Assembly: GCF_019880585.1 (NCBI RefSeq)
Contig: NZ_JAINVV010000001.1
Location: forward strand, 248,001 to 312,000
Origin: Sphingomonas colocasiae
GTDB lineage: Bacteria; Pseudomonadota; Alphaproteobacteria; Sphingomonadales; Sphingomonadaceae
Direction of reading: 5' to 3'
Length of the DNA: 64,000 nt
In this document: positions 17,400 through 25,254 of the stretch, one piece after another
Position numbering within the stretch: position 1 is the first letter of the stretch
Layout: each line of letters starts with the position of its first letter
Notes under the pieces: generated by a model
What the model was told of the DNA's origin: nothing
What the model saw: the letters and a program-made list of their open reading frames with translations, nothing else
Database searches by the model: none
Made by a program: the position numbers and the translations under genes

Positions 17400-18403
17400 G
17401 GGCGCTCGCCGATGCCATGCGCGAACCCGCGACCACCGCCACGCTCGATGCGGAGGGGTGGACTTCGTTGTTCGCGGCGGCGCGCGCCGAACAGATGATC
17501 GGCAGCCTGGCATTCCGGCTTGAAGCACAGCCTATGCCCGCAGCCGCCGCGCGCATCCTCGCCGATGCGCGTGCGTCCGCCGAGCAATGGCGGCGATCGG
17601 CGCTCTGGGAAGCCGAAATGGCGCGCCGCGCGCTTGCGCAGCTGGACCTGCCGGTGGTGCTGATGAAGGGGACGGCCTATGCTGCCGCGGGCATGGATGC
17701 CGGGGCAGGGCGCTCGATCGGCGATCTCGACATCATGGTGCCGCGCGAGGCGCTGAAGGCCGCCGAAACCGCATTGATCGCGGCCGGCTGGGAATGGGTG
17801 AAGCCCGATCCCTATGACGACGCCTATTATCGCGACCATATGCACGAGCTGCCGCCGCTCATCCATCGCGAGCGCGACCGGATGATCGACGTGCATCACA
17901 CGACGTTGCCGCTGACCGCGCGGATCACTCCCGATGCGGCGGCGATGCTGGCGGACAGTGTGGTTCTGGAGGATGGGCTGCGCATCATGGCGCCCGAGGA
18001 CATGGTGCTGCACGGCGTTGCGCACTTGTTCGCCGATGGCGATCTTGCCGGTGGCCTGCGCAATCTGTGGGATCAGGACCGTCTGCTGCGGGAACTGGGA
18101 GTCGTGGCAGGATTCTGGGATCGGCTGCGCGCGCGCGCGCGGTTGCACGGGCTCGAATGGCATCTGGCGCTGGCCTTGCGGCTGACGCGGCACCTCTACG
18201 CGACGCCGGTTGATCCGGCGCTGGCCGGGCGCGCGGGCCTGTTCGATCGCTGGTTCGTCCGGCGCCTGCTCGCGCGCGACGGCTGGGGGCGTCAGACGCG
18301 CAAGTTCACGCAGCTCGCCTTCTATATCCGCTCGCACTGGCTGCGCATGCCGCCGGCGATGCTGGCGCGGCATCTCTGGACCAAGTGGCGGAAGGCAACT
18401 TAG
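17396..18403 (+). CDS. Nucleotidyltransferase-family protein of HPr-rel-A module
   Basis: A 335-residue protein starting with GTG that overlaps the kinase stop (GTGA). The nucleotidyltransferase core is visible: VVLMKG (87-92), GRSIGDLDIMV (105-115) with the metal Asp pair 110 and 112, and a third acidic site at IDVHH (164-168). This pattern matches the uncharacterised nucleotidyltransferase family found with PqqD-like and HprK-like genes. The stop codon TAG is made of the IS target dinucleotide TA plus the first G of the IS. The sequence rejoined across the IS also gives TAG, so the protein is intact. Confidence 0.82.
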   Translation: MRALADAMREPATTATLDAEGWTSLFAAARAEQMIGSLAFRLEAQPMPAAAARILADARASAEQWRRSALWEAEMARRALAQLDLPVVLMKGTAYAAAGMDAGAGRSIGDLDIMVPREALKAAETALIAAGWEWVKPDPYDDAYYRDHMHELPPLIHRERDRMIDVHHTTLPLTARITPDAAAMLADSVVLEDGLRIMAPEDMVLHGVAHLFADGDLAGGLRNLWDQDRLLRELGVVAGFWDRLRARARLHGLEWHLALALRLTRHLYATPVDPALAGRAGLFDRWFVRRLLARDGWGRQTRKFTQLAFYIRSHWLRMPPAMLARHLWTKWRKAT

Positions 18404-18419
18404 GTCGTGAACCCATAAA
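18403..18419 (+). repeat. Left terminal inverted repeat of the IS
   Basis: GGTCGTGAACCCATAAA, matching the reverse complement of the right end at 14 of 17 positions. It is preceded by TA at 18401-18402, which also supplies the first two bases of the nucleotidyltransferase stop codon. Confidence 0.7.
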
Positions 18420-18489
18420 AACAGGGTTGGCAAGTTAGCGGAAGCTGTCGGTTCTTTCCGCCGAGATGCCATTGAGATAGCGTAGCGCA

Positions 18490-18786
18490 ATGGACGTTCT
18501 GGACTGGTTTGCGCGCTGGTATGCGGCGCAGTGCGACGGAGATTGGGAGCATGGCTTCGGCCCGTCGATTAGCACGATTGATAACCCGGGCTGGTCGCTG
18601 AAGATCGATCTCGTGGGGACCGACTGTGATGGCCGGACACTTGACCGGATCACGCACAATTACGAACATGAGAACGACTGGTGGACCTGCTGGACGGAGG
18701 GCAACGTGTTTCGCGGTGCTGGCGGCCCCCTTCACCTTCGGTCGCTTCTCGAAGCTTTTAGAGAATGGGCAACGGGCACCCCATAG
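18490..18786 (+). CDS. Imm53-family immunity protein
   Basis: A 98-residue acidic, Trp-rich protein. The pattern LDWFARWYAAQCDGDWEHGFG at the N-terminus, then IDNPGWSLKIDLVGT, then NDWWTCW and FREWA near the end, fits the Imm53 family of polymorphic-toxin immunity proteins. No toxin gene is adjacent: upstream is a nucleotidyltransferase and downstream a transposase. It lies between the IS terminal repeats and is read in the same direction as the transposase. It may be an orphan immunity gene spread by the element. Immunity function is family knowledge, not shown here. Confidence 0.72.
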   Translation: MDVLDWFARWYAAQCDGDWEHGFGPSISTIDNPGWSLKIDLVGTDCDGRTLDRITHNYEHENDWWTCWTEGNVFRGAGGPLHLRSLLEAFREWATGTP

Positions 18787-18827
18787 CGCGCCGCCAAGCT
18801 CTTTCGCGGCGGTGCAAATTCTGATTC

Positions 18828-19590
18828 ATGCTTCTCCTGAGGCGATACGATTTGACCGACTTTGAGTGGCGCGTGATCCAGCCGCTTTTGCCGAACAAGC
18901 CCCGAGGCCTTCCTCGCGTAGATGATCGCCGTGTTTTGAACGGCATCTTTTGGGTTTTGCGGTCCGGTGCGCCATGGCGCGATCTGCCAGAGCGACATGG
19001 TCAGCGTACCACCAGTTACAACCGCTTGGTGAGATGGCGGAAGGCTGACCTTCGGGACCGGATGATGGATGCTATCACCGCCGCTCACGATGGTGACATC
19101 CAGATGATCGACAGCACCTCTGTTCGCGCCCACCAGCAGGCCGCGACGGCAAAAAGGGGGATCGAGATCATTGTCTCGGTCGCTCCCGAGGCGGGCTCAC
19201 GACCAAAATCCACGCGGTTGTCGATTGGCAAGGCCTCCCGAGCCGGCTGAGTCTGACCGCTGGGCAAAGCCACGACGGGCAAGCGGTGACCATGTGGGTG
19301 CCGGAACCATCGTGCTTGCTGACAAGGCCTACGATGCGGATCGCATCCGGACGTCTCTCCGCGAGAAGGGGGCATTCGCCAATATCCCGCCCAAGTCCAA
19401 TCGCAGGTCGAAGCCGTACTTCAACACATGCCTCTATCGCGAGCGCAACCTCATCGAGCGGTTCTTCTCCAAGCTAACGCACTTCCGCAGGGTTGCTACC
19501 CGCTACGAAAAACTGGCCGAAAATTTCCTCGCTATGGTCCAACTGGCGTCAATGCGCCTGTGGCTGCGGGTTTATGAGTCTACGACCTAG
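18828..19590 (+). pseudogene. IS5-family DDE transposase, interrupted by two frame changes
   Basis: The first frame (18828-about 19160) gives the N-terminal part, RRYDLTDFEWRVIQPLLP to IDSTSVRAHQQA, with the first catalytic Asp. Continuation needs a -1 shift at the A5G5 run (19151-19160), after which KKGDRDHCLGRSRGGLTTK is read. A second change near 19275-19290 leads to the frame with VLADKAYDAD (second Asp) and LIERFFSKLTHFRR (catalytic Glu). The first site could be programmed frameshifting, as in some IS5 members. The second looks like a small deletion, because the spacing is short. The copy is probably inactive by itself. Its TAG stop uses the flanking TA. Confidence 0.78.
19571..19587 (-). 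repeat. Right terminal inverted repeat of the IS
   Basis: Read inward it is GGTCGTAGACTCATAAA. It lies inside the transposase 3' end and is followed by TA at 19588-19589, the second copy of the target dinucleotide. Confidence 0.7.
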
Positions 19591-19673
19591 TCTCTCTGCT
19601 TCAGGGGAGAGTTTTGGGTGGAAAGATCGTCGAGCATCGCAGCTCGGGACATTCGTCTCTCGCAACCCACCCC

Positions 19674-19701
19674 AAGCCCCTCCCGTAAACGGGAGGGGCT
19701 T
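19674..19701. terminator. Hairpin downstream of gph
   Basis: AAGCCCCTCCCG and CGGGAGGGGCTT form a perfect 12-bp stem with a TAAA loop, 6 bp past the gph stop. The same CCTCCCG/CGGGAGG core recurs twice before glmS, so it may be a dispersed repeat used as a terminator. Confidence 0.6.
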
Positions 19702-19707
19702 AATGTA

Positions 19708-20388
19708 TCAAAGCGCCCGCAACGTCGGGATCAGATCCTCGTAGCGATCGATGATCGCATCGGCGCCGAGGTCTTCCGCCGGTCCGCCGAGAAAGCCGAA
19801 GCGCACCACGATGCTGGGCACGCCGGCATTTTTCGCTGCCATCACATCGTAGATCGAATCGCCGACAAAGGCTGTACGGCCCCCGCCGCCGCGTCTGATC
19901 ATTTCATGGATCGGCGCGGCGGAGGGCTTGGCGTTGCCCTTGCCCATGGTGTCGCCACCGATGAGCGTGAAGAATCGGTCGCGCAGGCCGAGTTCGGTCA
20001 GCAGCTTGTCGGCAAGATGCTCGAACTTGTTGGTGCAGACGGCTATCTTGACCCCCATTGCGTCGAGCGCGTCGAGCGTTTCGATCATGCCTGGAAAGGG
20101 CAGGCTCCCTGCCGAAATATTGGCTTCATAATGGTCGAGTAGCGCACGGTAGAGATGCGCCATTTCATCCGCTTCGCAGCCGCCGGTCGCCGCCAGGCCG
20201 TGCTCCAGCATCCGCTTGGCGCCGCCACCGATCATCGGGCGGACCGCCGCGATATCGAGCGCCGGTCGCCCGGCGAGCGCGAGCGCGTGATTGACCGCAC
20301 CCGTCAGGTCGGCGCTGGTGTCGAGAAGCGTGCCGTCGAGATCGAAACCGACGAGTTGAAACGGAAAAGGGACGAGACTGTCTGTCAT
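19708..20388 (-). CDS. gph: Phosphoglycolate phosphatase (HAD family)
   Basis: A 226-residue HAD hydrolase that removes phosphate from 2-phosphoglycolate. Motif I is FDLDGTLLDTS near the N-terminus (nucleophile and acid Asp), motif II is VCTNK, and motif III/IV is the Lys in NAKPS and FVGDSIYD. A helical cap lies between motif I and motif II, as in Gph. The start at 20388 (MTDSLV) has a GGGAC-like site. The frame is open for 53 further codons upstream, but these run across the glmU start and are not protein-like. It is divergent from glmU with 76 bp between. Confidence 0.88.
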   Translation of the reverse strand: MTDSLVPFPFQLVGFDLDGTLLDTSADLTGAVNHALALAGRPALDIAAVRPMIGGGAKRMLEHGLAATGGCEADEMAHLYRALLDHYEANISAGSLPFPGMIETLDALDAMGVKIAVCTNKFEHLADKLLTELGLRDRFFTLIGGDTMGKGNAKPSAAPIHEMIRRGGGGRTAFVGDSIYDVMAAKNAGVPSIVVRFGFLGGPAEDLGADAIIDRYEDLIPTLRAL

Positions 20389-20464
20389 GGTGCGTCCCAT
20401 GCCCCGCCCGCTATGGAATTGGCAAGATTTCCATGGCAAATGCGGGCCCGACAAGGGAGCATCC

Positions 20465-21826
20465 ATGAGCGCAACAGTCGCCGAAAACCTCGCTGCAATC
20501 GTTCTTGCCGCGGGGCAGGGAACACGGATGAAATCCGATATCCACAAGGTGCTTCACCCGATTGCCGGGCGGCCGATGCTGCACCATCTTCTGGCCACCG
20601 TCGGCGCGCTGGCGCCCATGCGTACCATCGTGGTGGTGGGTGCCGGTCGCGAACAGATCGAGGCGTCGCTCGATGGAAGCGGCGCCGCGTTCGCCGTCCA
20701 GTCCGAACAGCTCGGCACCGGTCATGCCGTTCGCCAGGCGGAGAGCGCGCTTTCGGATTTCGATGGCGACGTGCTGATCCTGTATGGCGATGTGCCGTTG
20801 GTCGGCGAAGCGACGATGCGCGGCATGATCGATCGGCTGAACGCCGATGATCGCCCCGTCGCCGTGGTGCTGGCGTTCCGGCCGGACAATGCCGCCGCTT
20901 ATGGCCGGATCGTCACCGAGGGTGACGGCACCATCGCCAAGATGGTCGAATACAAGGACGCGACGCCGGAGGAGCGCGCGATCGACCTCTGCAATTCGGG
21001 GCTGATGGCGGTGCGCGCGCGCGACCTGTTCGATCTGCTCGGCCGGATCGGCAACGACAATGCGGCGGGCGAATATTATCTGCCGGACATCGTGATGCTC
21101 GCGCTCGCCGAAGGGCGGCGGAGCGCGGTGGTGGAGGCCGATCCCTGGGAAGTGGCGGGGGTGAACAGCCGTGCCGAACTGGCGGCGGTCGAGGGCGAAT
21201 GGCAGCGCCGCCGCCGCGCTTCGGCCATGGCCGAAGGCACGACGCTGATCGCGCCGGAAACCGTGTGGTTCGCACATGATACGGTGCTCGGCCGCGATAT
21301 CGTCATCGAGCCGAACGTCTTTTTCGGCCCCGGCGTCACCGTGGCGGATCGGGTGGTCGTTCGCGGGTTCAGCCATATCGAAGGGGCGACGATCGGTGCC
21401 GGCGCCGAAGTCGGTCCCTATGCGCGGCTGCGGCCCGGCGCGGTGTTGGGCGAGAAATCCAAGATCGGCAATTTTGTCGAGATGAAGAAGGCGGTGCTCG
21501 GTCCGGGGGCCAAGGCCAATCACCTGACCTATCTGGGCGACGCGGACGTGGGGGCCGGCGCCAATATCGGCGCGGGCACGATCACCTGCAATTATGATGG
21601 CTATTTCAAATATCGCACCGAGATCGGCGAGGGCGCCTTTATCGGATCGAACAGCGCGCTGGTGGCGCCCGTCCGCATCGGCGCGGGCGCGATCGTCGGC
21701 GCGGGATCGGTGATCACGCGCGACGTGGAGGCGGATGCGCTGGCGGTGGCGCGAGCGCAGCAGGAGGCGAAACCGGGCCGCGCGAAGCGTTTTCGCGAGG
21801 TGATGAGCGCGAAGAAGAACAAATAG
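20465..21826 (+). CDS. glmU: GlmU, bifunctional GlcNAc-1-P uridyltransferase/GlcN-1-P acetyltransferase
   Basis: Makes UDP-GlcNAc for peptidoglycan and LPS. The 453-residue protein has an N-terminal uridyltransferase domain (1-about 230) with LAAGQGTRMKS at 14-24, LYGDVPL and the GEYYLPD stretch. The C-terminal left-handed beta-helix acetyltransferase domain includes GNFVEMKKAV, ANHLTYLGDADVG (catalytic His) and ITCNYDGYFK. The start at 20465 has AAGGGAG at about 5 bases. It is followed by glmS, which supplies the glucosamine-6-P precursor. Confidence 0.97.
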   Translation: MSATVAENLAAIVLAAGQGTRMKSDIHKVLHPIAGRPMLHHLLATVGALAPMRTIVVVGAGREQIEASLDGSGAAFAVQSEQLGTGHAVRQAESALSDFDGDVLILYGDVPLVGEATMRGMIDRLNADDRPVAVVLAFRPDNAAAYGRIVTEGDGTIAKMVEYKDATPEERAIDLCNSGLMAVRARDLFDLLGRIGNDNAAGEYYLPDIVMLALAEGRRSAVVEADPWEVAGVNSRAELAAVEGEWQRRRRASAMAEGTTLIAPETVWFAHDTVLGRDIVIEPNVFFGPGVTVADRVVVRGFSHIEGATIGAGAEVGPYARLRPGAVLGEKSKIGNFVEMKKAVLGPGAKANHLTYLGDADVGAGANIGAGTITCNYDGYFKYRTEIGEGAFIGSNSALVAPVRIGAGAIVGAGSVITRDVEADALAVARAQQEAKPGRAKRFREVMSAKKNK

Positions 21827-21834
21827 GATCAATC

Positions 21835-21932
21835 CCCCTCCCGCGTGCGGGAGGGGTTAGGGGAGGGCGTGTCGGGGCCGCGCGTCGATCGTGAACAGGC
21901 CCTCCCCCGACTCCTCCCGCAAACGGGAGGGG
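21835..21932. repeat. Two CCTCCCG-type hairpins between glmU and glmS
   Basis: Stem CCCCTCCCGC/GCGGGAGGGG (21835-21856) and stem CCTCCCG/CGGGAGG with CAAA loop (21913-21930) share their core with the hairpin at 19674-19701. They fill the 127-bp gap before glmS. They are probably copies of a genome-wide intergenic repeat, and possibly attenuate transcription into glmS. Confidence 0.55.
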
Positions 21933-21953
21933 AGAAATGGAGACAATGCGAGT

Positions 21954-23777
21954 ATGTGCGGAATCATCGGAATCCTGGGCAAGAACGACGTCGCCGACCG
22001 TCTGGTCGACGGCCTGAAGCGCCTGGAATATCGCGGCTATGATTCCGCCGGCATCTGCACCGTCCATGACGGGCAGCTGATCCGCCGCCGTGCCGAGGGC
22101 AAGCTGGAGAATCTGGCACGCGTGCTGGCGGCCGAGCCGGCACCAGGTACCAGCGGCATCGCGCATACCCGCTGGGCGACGCATGGCGCGCCGACCACCG
22201 ACAATGCCCATCCGCACATCGCGGGTGACGTGGTGATCGTGCACAACGGCATCATCGAGAATTTCAAGCCGTTGCGCGAGGAACTGCTCGCCGAAGGGCG
22301 CGTGTTCCTGAGCCAGACCGATACCGAGATCGTCGCGCATCTGATCGCGCGCGAGGTGGAACGCGGCGTCGCGCCGCGCGATGCGGTCGCTGCGGTGCTG
22401 CCGCGCCTTCACGGCGCGTTCGCGCTGGGCGTGATGTTCCGCACCGAGCCCGATCTGCTGATCGGCGCGCGCCTGGGCGCCCCGTTGACCGTGGGTTATG
22501 GCGACGGCGAGAATTATCTGGGATCGGACGCGCATGCATTGGCCGCGCTCACCCAGCGCATCGCCTATCTGGACGAGGGCGACTGGGTTGCGATCACGCG
22601 TTCCGGCGTCGAGATCTTCGATCGTGATAATCGCCCGGTCGAGCGCCCGATCGTCCATTCGGGCGCGTCGGCCGCGCTGATCGACAAGGGCAATCACCGC
22701 CATTTCATGCAGAAGGAGATCTACGAGCAGCCGGTCGTGGTCGCCCAGACGCTGCAGAGCTATCTCCGCCCGATCGAACAGATGGTCGCCTTGCCCGATA
22801 TGGGGTTCGACCTGGGTTCGATCGAGCGCGTCGCGATCGTCGCCTGCGGCACCGCATCCTATGTCGGCATGATCGGCAAATACTGGATCGAACGGTTCGC
22901 GCGCATTCCGGTCGAGGTCGATGTCGCGTCCGAGTTCCGCTATCGCGATCCCGTGCTGCTGCCCAACACCTTGGGCGTGGTCGTCTCGCAATCGGGCGAG
23001 ACGGCGGACACGCTGGCGGCGCTGCGCCACATGAAGGCGAACGGCGTCACCACCGCCGGCATCATCAACGTACCGACCAGTTCGATGGCGCGCGAGGTCG
23101 ATCTGCTGCTGCCCACGCATGCCGGGCCGGAGATCGGCGTCGCATCGACCAAGGCGTTCACCTGCCAGCTCGCGGTGATGGCGGCCTTGTCGGTCAATCT
23201 GGCGCGTGCGGCCGGCAAATTGTCCGCCGAGGAGGAGAGTGAGATCGTTCGCCACCTGATCGAGGCGCCGGCAGCGATCAACGCCGCGCTCGCGCATGAC
23301 GACGAGATCCAGGCGATGGCCGGCACCATCGCCGGCGCGCGCGATGTGCTGTATCTTGGGCGTGGGCCGGACTATCCGCTGGCGCTGGAAGGTGCGCTGA
23401 AGCTCAAGGAAATCAGCTATATCCATGCCGAAGGCTATGCCTCGGGCGAAATGAAGCATGGCCCGATCGCCTTGATCGACGACAATGTGCCGCTGATCGT
23501 GCTGGCGCCCTCCGGTCCGCTGTTCGACAAGACGGTTTCGAACATGCAGGAAGCCCAGGCGCGGGGCGCGCAGGTCGTGCTGATCTCCGACGCGGACGGG
23601 CTGGCGCAGGCCGGCGAGGATGCGGTCGCGACGATCGAGATGCCCAAGGTCCATCCGCTGATCGCGCCGATCGTCTATGCGGTGCCGGTGCAGTTGCTCG
23701 CCTATCATGTCGCGGTCGCCAAGGGCACCGACGTCGATCAGCCGCGCAACCTGGCGAAATCGGTGACGGTCGAGTGA
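21954..23777 (+). CDS. glmS: GlmS, glutamine-fructose-6-phosphate aminotransferase
   Basis: Converts fructose-6-P and glutamine to glucosamine-6-P, the entry step of amino-sugar synthesis. At 607 residues it has the normal length. The N-terminal nucleophile Cys follows the initiator Met (MCGIIGILG), the class-II amidotransferase domain spans 2-about 235 (YRGYDSAG, HTRWATHG, HNGIIEN), and two SIS sugar-binding domains follow (GTASYVG, SQSGETADT, GRGPDYP). The end LAKSVTVE is the canonical GlmS tail. The start at 21954 is fixed by the catalytic Cys. No riboswitch-like leader was recognised. Confidence 0.97.
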   Translation: MCGIIGILGKNDVADRLVDGLKRLEYRGYDSAGICTVHDGQLIRRRAEGKLENLARVLAAEPAPGTSGIAHTRWATHGAPTTDNAHPHIAGDVVIVHNGIIENFKPLREELLAEGRVFLSQTDTEIVAHLIAREVERGVAPRDAVAAVLPRLHGAFALGVMFRTEPDLLIGARLGAPLTVGYGDGENYLGSDAHALAALTQRIAYLDEGDWVAITRSGVEIFDRDNRPVERPIVHSGASAALIDKGNHRHFMQKEIYEQPVVVAQTLQSYLRPIEQMVALPDMGFDLGSIERVAIVACGTASYVGMIGKYWIERFARIPVEVDVASEFRYRDPVLLPNTLGVVVSQSGETADTLAALRHMKANGVTTAGIINVPTSSMAREVDLLLPTHAGPEIGVASTKAFTCQLAVMAALSVNLARAAGKLSAEEESEIVRHLIEAPAAINAALAHDDEIQAMAGTIAGARDVLYLGRGPDYPLALEGALKLKEISYIHAEGYASGEMKHGPIALIDDNVPLIVLAPSGPLFDKTVSNMQEAQARGAQVVLISDADGLAQAGEDAVATIEMPKVHPLIAPIVYAVPVQLLAYHVAVAKGTDVDQPRNLAKSVTVE

Positions 23778-23873
23778 TCCCGGAGGGGCTGCGATAAGGA
23801 TTGATGGATCGTTCCAATAACCGATATGCCTGAACCGCTGGCGATCCCTGATCGGGATCGGAAGGGGGGAGGC

Positions 23874-25250
23874 ATGGCGTTGCGAACGATTGGCCTGGCG
23901 CTGCTGTTGATGGCCGCGACCGCGCAGGCGCATGAGGCGGACACAGGCTGGCAGAATGCTCCTGCGACAAAGGCGGAGGAGAAGCCGACACCCACGCCGA
24001 AACGGCTGACATTGTTCCGTGGCGCGACGCTGATCGACGGCAATGGCGGCGCGGCGCGGCCGAACATGTCGATCCTGGTCGAAGGCGACCGGATCAAGGC
24101 GGTGAGGCCCGATGCGGAGACGGCGCGGTTCAAGGGCGATATCGTCGATGCTTCGCGCCTCCATGTCCTGCCCGGACTGATCGACACGCACGAACATCTC
24201 GCCACCTCGCCTGACCGCATCTGGGCCGAAGCGCAGATGAAGCGCGATCTTTATGGCGGGATCACCGCGGTGCGCGACATGGCGGGCGATGTGCGCGCGC
24301 TCGGCGAATTGTCGCGCGCGTCGTTGCTCGGCGAGATCCCGGGGCCGGATATCCATTATGCCGCGCTGATGGCGGGGCCGAGCTTCTTCGACGATCCGCG
24401 CACCATCGCGGCGGCGCAGGGCGCCAGGCCGGGCGGGACCGCCTGGATGCAGGCGGTGGACGATCGGACGGACATGGCGCTGGCGGTCGCGCGTTCGCGT
24501 GGCACCGGCGCGACAGGGCTCAAGATCTACGCCAACTTGTCCGGCGACATGGTCCGCAAGATCACCGAGGAAGCGCATCGCCAGGGTTTCCCGGTCTGGG
24601 CGCACAGCCAGGTCTCGCCCGCGACGCCGGCGGAGGTGGTCGCAGCCGGCCCGGACGTGATCTCGCATATGTGCGCGTTCGGCTGGCAGGCCTCGGCGCG
24701 GCGGCCGCAAAGCTATCGCGATCGCGTGCCGGTCGATCCCGCGCCCTTCGCGAAGGGCGACAATGCCGAAATGGCCGCGCTGTTCCGCGAAATGAAGCGG
24801 AACGGCATCGTGATGGATGCGACGCTCCGCGTCTATGTGGAGGGCGACAAGCGCGCGGCGGAGAGCGGCAAGCCATCTTATTGCCCGGCCGATATCGCCT
24901 ATCGGCTGACCAACCAGGCCTGGCGGGAGGGCGTGTTGATCTCGGCCGGAACCGACGGGATGACCGACGCGAAGGATCCCTATTCCGCGCTGCACGAGGA
25001 ACTGGAACTGCTGGCCGACAAGGCGGGGCTGCCGCCGTCGGACGTGATCCGCGCGGCCACCTCGATCGCGGCGCGGACGATCGCGCAGGAGAAGGAGATG
25101 GGGAGCATCGAACCCGGCAAGCTCGCCAATCTCGTCTTCGTCGCGAAGGATCCGTTGGAGGACGTGTCGAACCTGCGCAGCGTGGTCTTCACGGTGAAGC
25201 GGGGGACACTCTATCGTCGCGAGGATTACAAGCCGGGCATGGGGCAATAG
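23874..25250 (+). CDS. Exported amidohydrolase (imidazolonepropionase-like metal hydrolase)
   Basis: A 458-residue amidohydrolase with a Sec signal peptide (MALRTIGLALLLMAATAQA). All metal ligands of a binuclear site are seen: HEH (H106, H108), Lys217 in GLKIYA as the carboxylated lysine, His244 (AHSQV), His265 (ISHM) and Asp361 (GTDG). Periplasmic members of this group cleave dipeptides or cyclic amides; the substrate is not evident. The start at 23874 has GGGGGAGG at 4-6 bases; the longer reading from 23826 would hide the signal peptide. It precedes an M19-like gene by 4 bp, so they form an operon. Confidence 0.85.
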   Translation: MALRTIGLALLLMAATAQAHEADTGWQNAPATKAEEKPTPTPKRLTLFRGATLIDGNGGAARPNMSILVEGDRIKAVRPDAETARFKGDIVDASRLHVLPGLIDTHEHLATSPDRIWAEAQMKRDLYGGITAVRDMAGDVRALGELSRASLLGEIPGPDIHYAALMAGPSFFDDPRTIAAAQGARPGGTAWMQAVDDRTDMALAVARSRGTGATGLKIYANLSGDMVRKITEEAHRQGFPVWAHSQVSPATPAEVVAAGPDVISHMCAFGWQASARRPQSYRDRVPVDPAPFAKGDNAEMAALFREMKRNGIVMDATLRVYVEGDKRAAESGKPSYCPADIAYRLTNQAWREGVLISAGTDGMTDAKDPYSALHEELELLADKAGLPPSDVIRAATSIAARTIAQEKEMGSIEPGKLANLVFVAKDPLEDVSNLRSVVFTVKRGTLYRREDYKPGMGQ

Positions 25251-25254
25251 GATC

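Larger units (their letters stand above)
18403..19587 (+). mobile_element. IS5-family (IS427-like) element carrying an Imm53 gene
   Basis: The boundaries come from imperfect 17-bp terminal inverted repeats (18403-18419 and 19571-19587, 14 of 17 identical, GGTCGT...CATAAA) flanked by TA on both sides, the dinucleotide duplication of IS427-type elements. Length is 1185 bp. It holds an Imm53-type gene and, downstream in the same direction, a DDE transposase spread over three reading frames. A usual IS of this group is about 850 bp with the left end close to the transposase start. Here about 425 bp precede it, so the immunity gene appears to ride inside the element. Confidence 0.72.

Noticed and set aside
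18750-18830. A second left IS end close to the transposase start
   Set aside because: No sequence there matches GGTCGT...CATAAA well enough. The only good partner for the right end is at 18403.
19708-20547. Longer phosphoglycolate phosphatase starting at 20547
   Set aside because: The extra 53 codons run across the divergent glmU start and encode no conserved sequence. The HAD motif I stands near residue 10 from the start at 20388, as usual.
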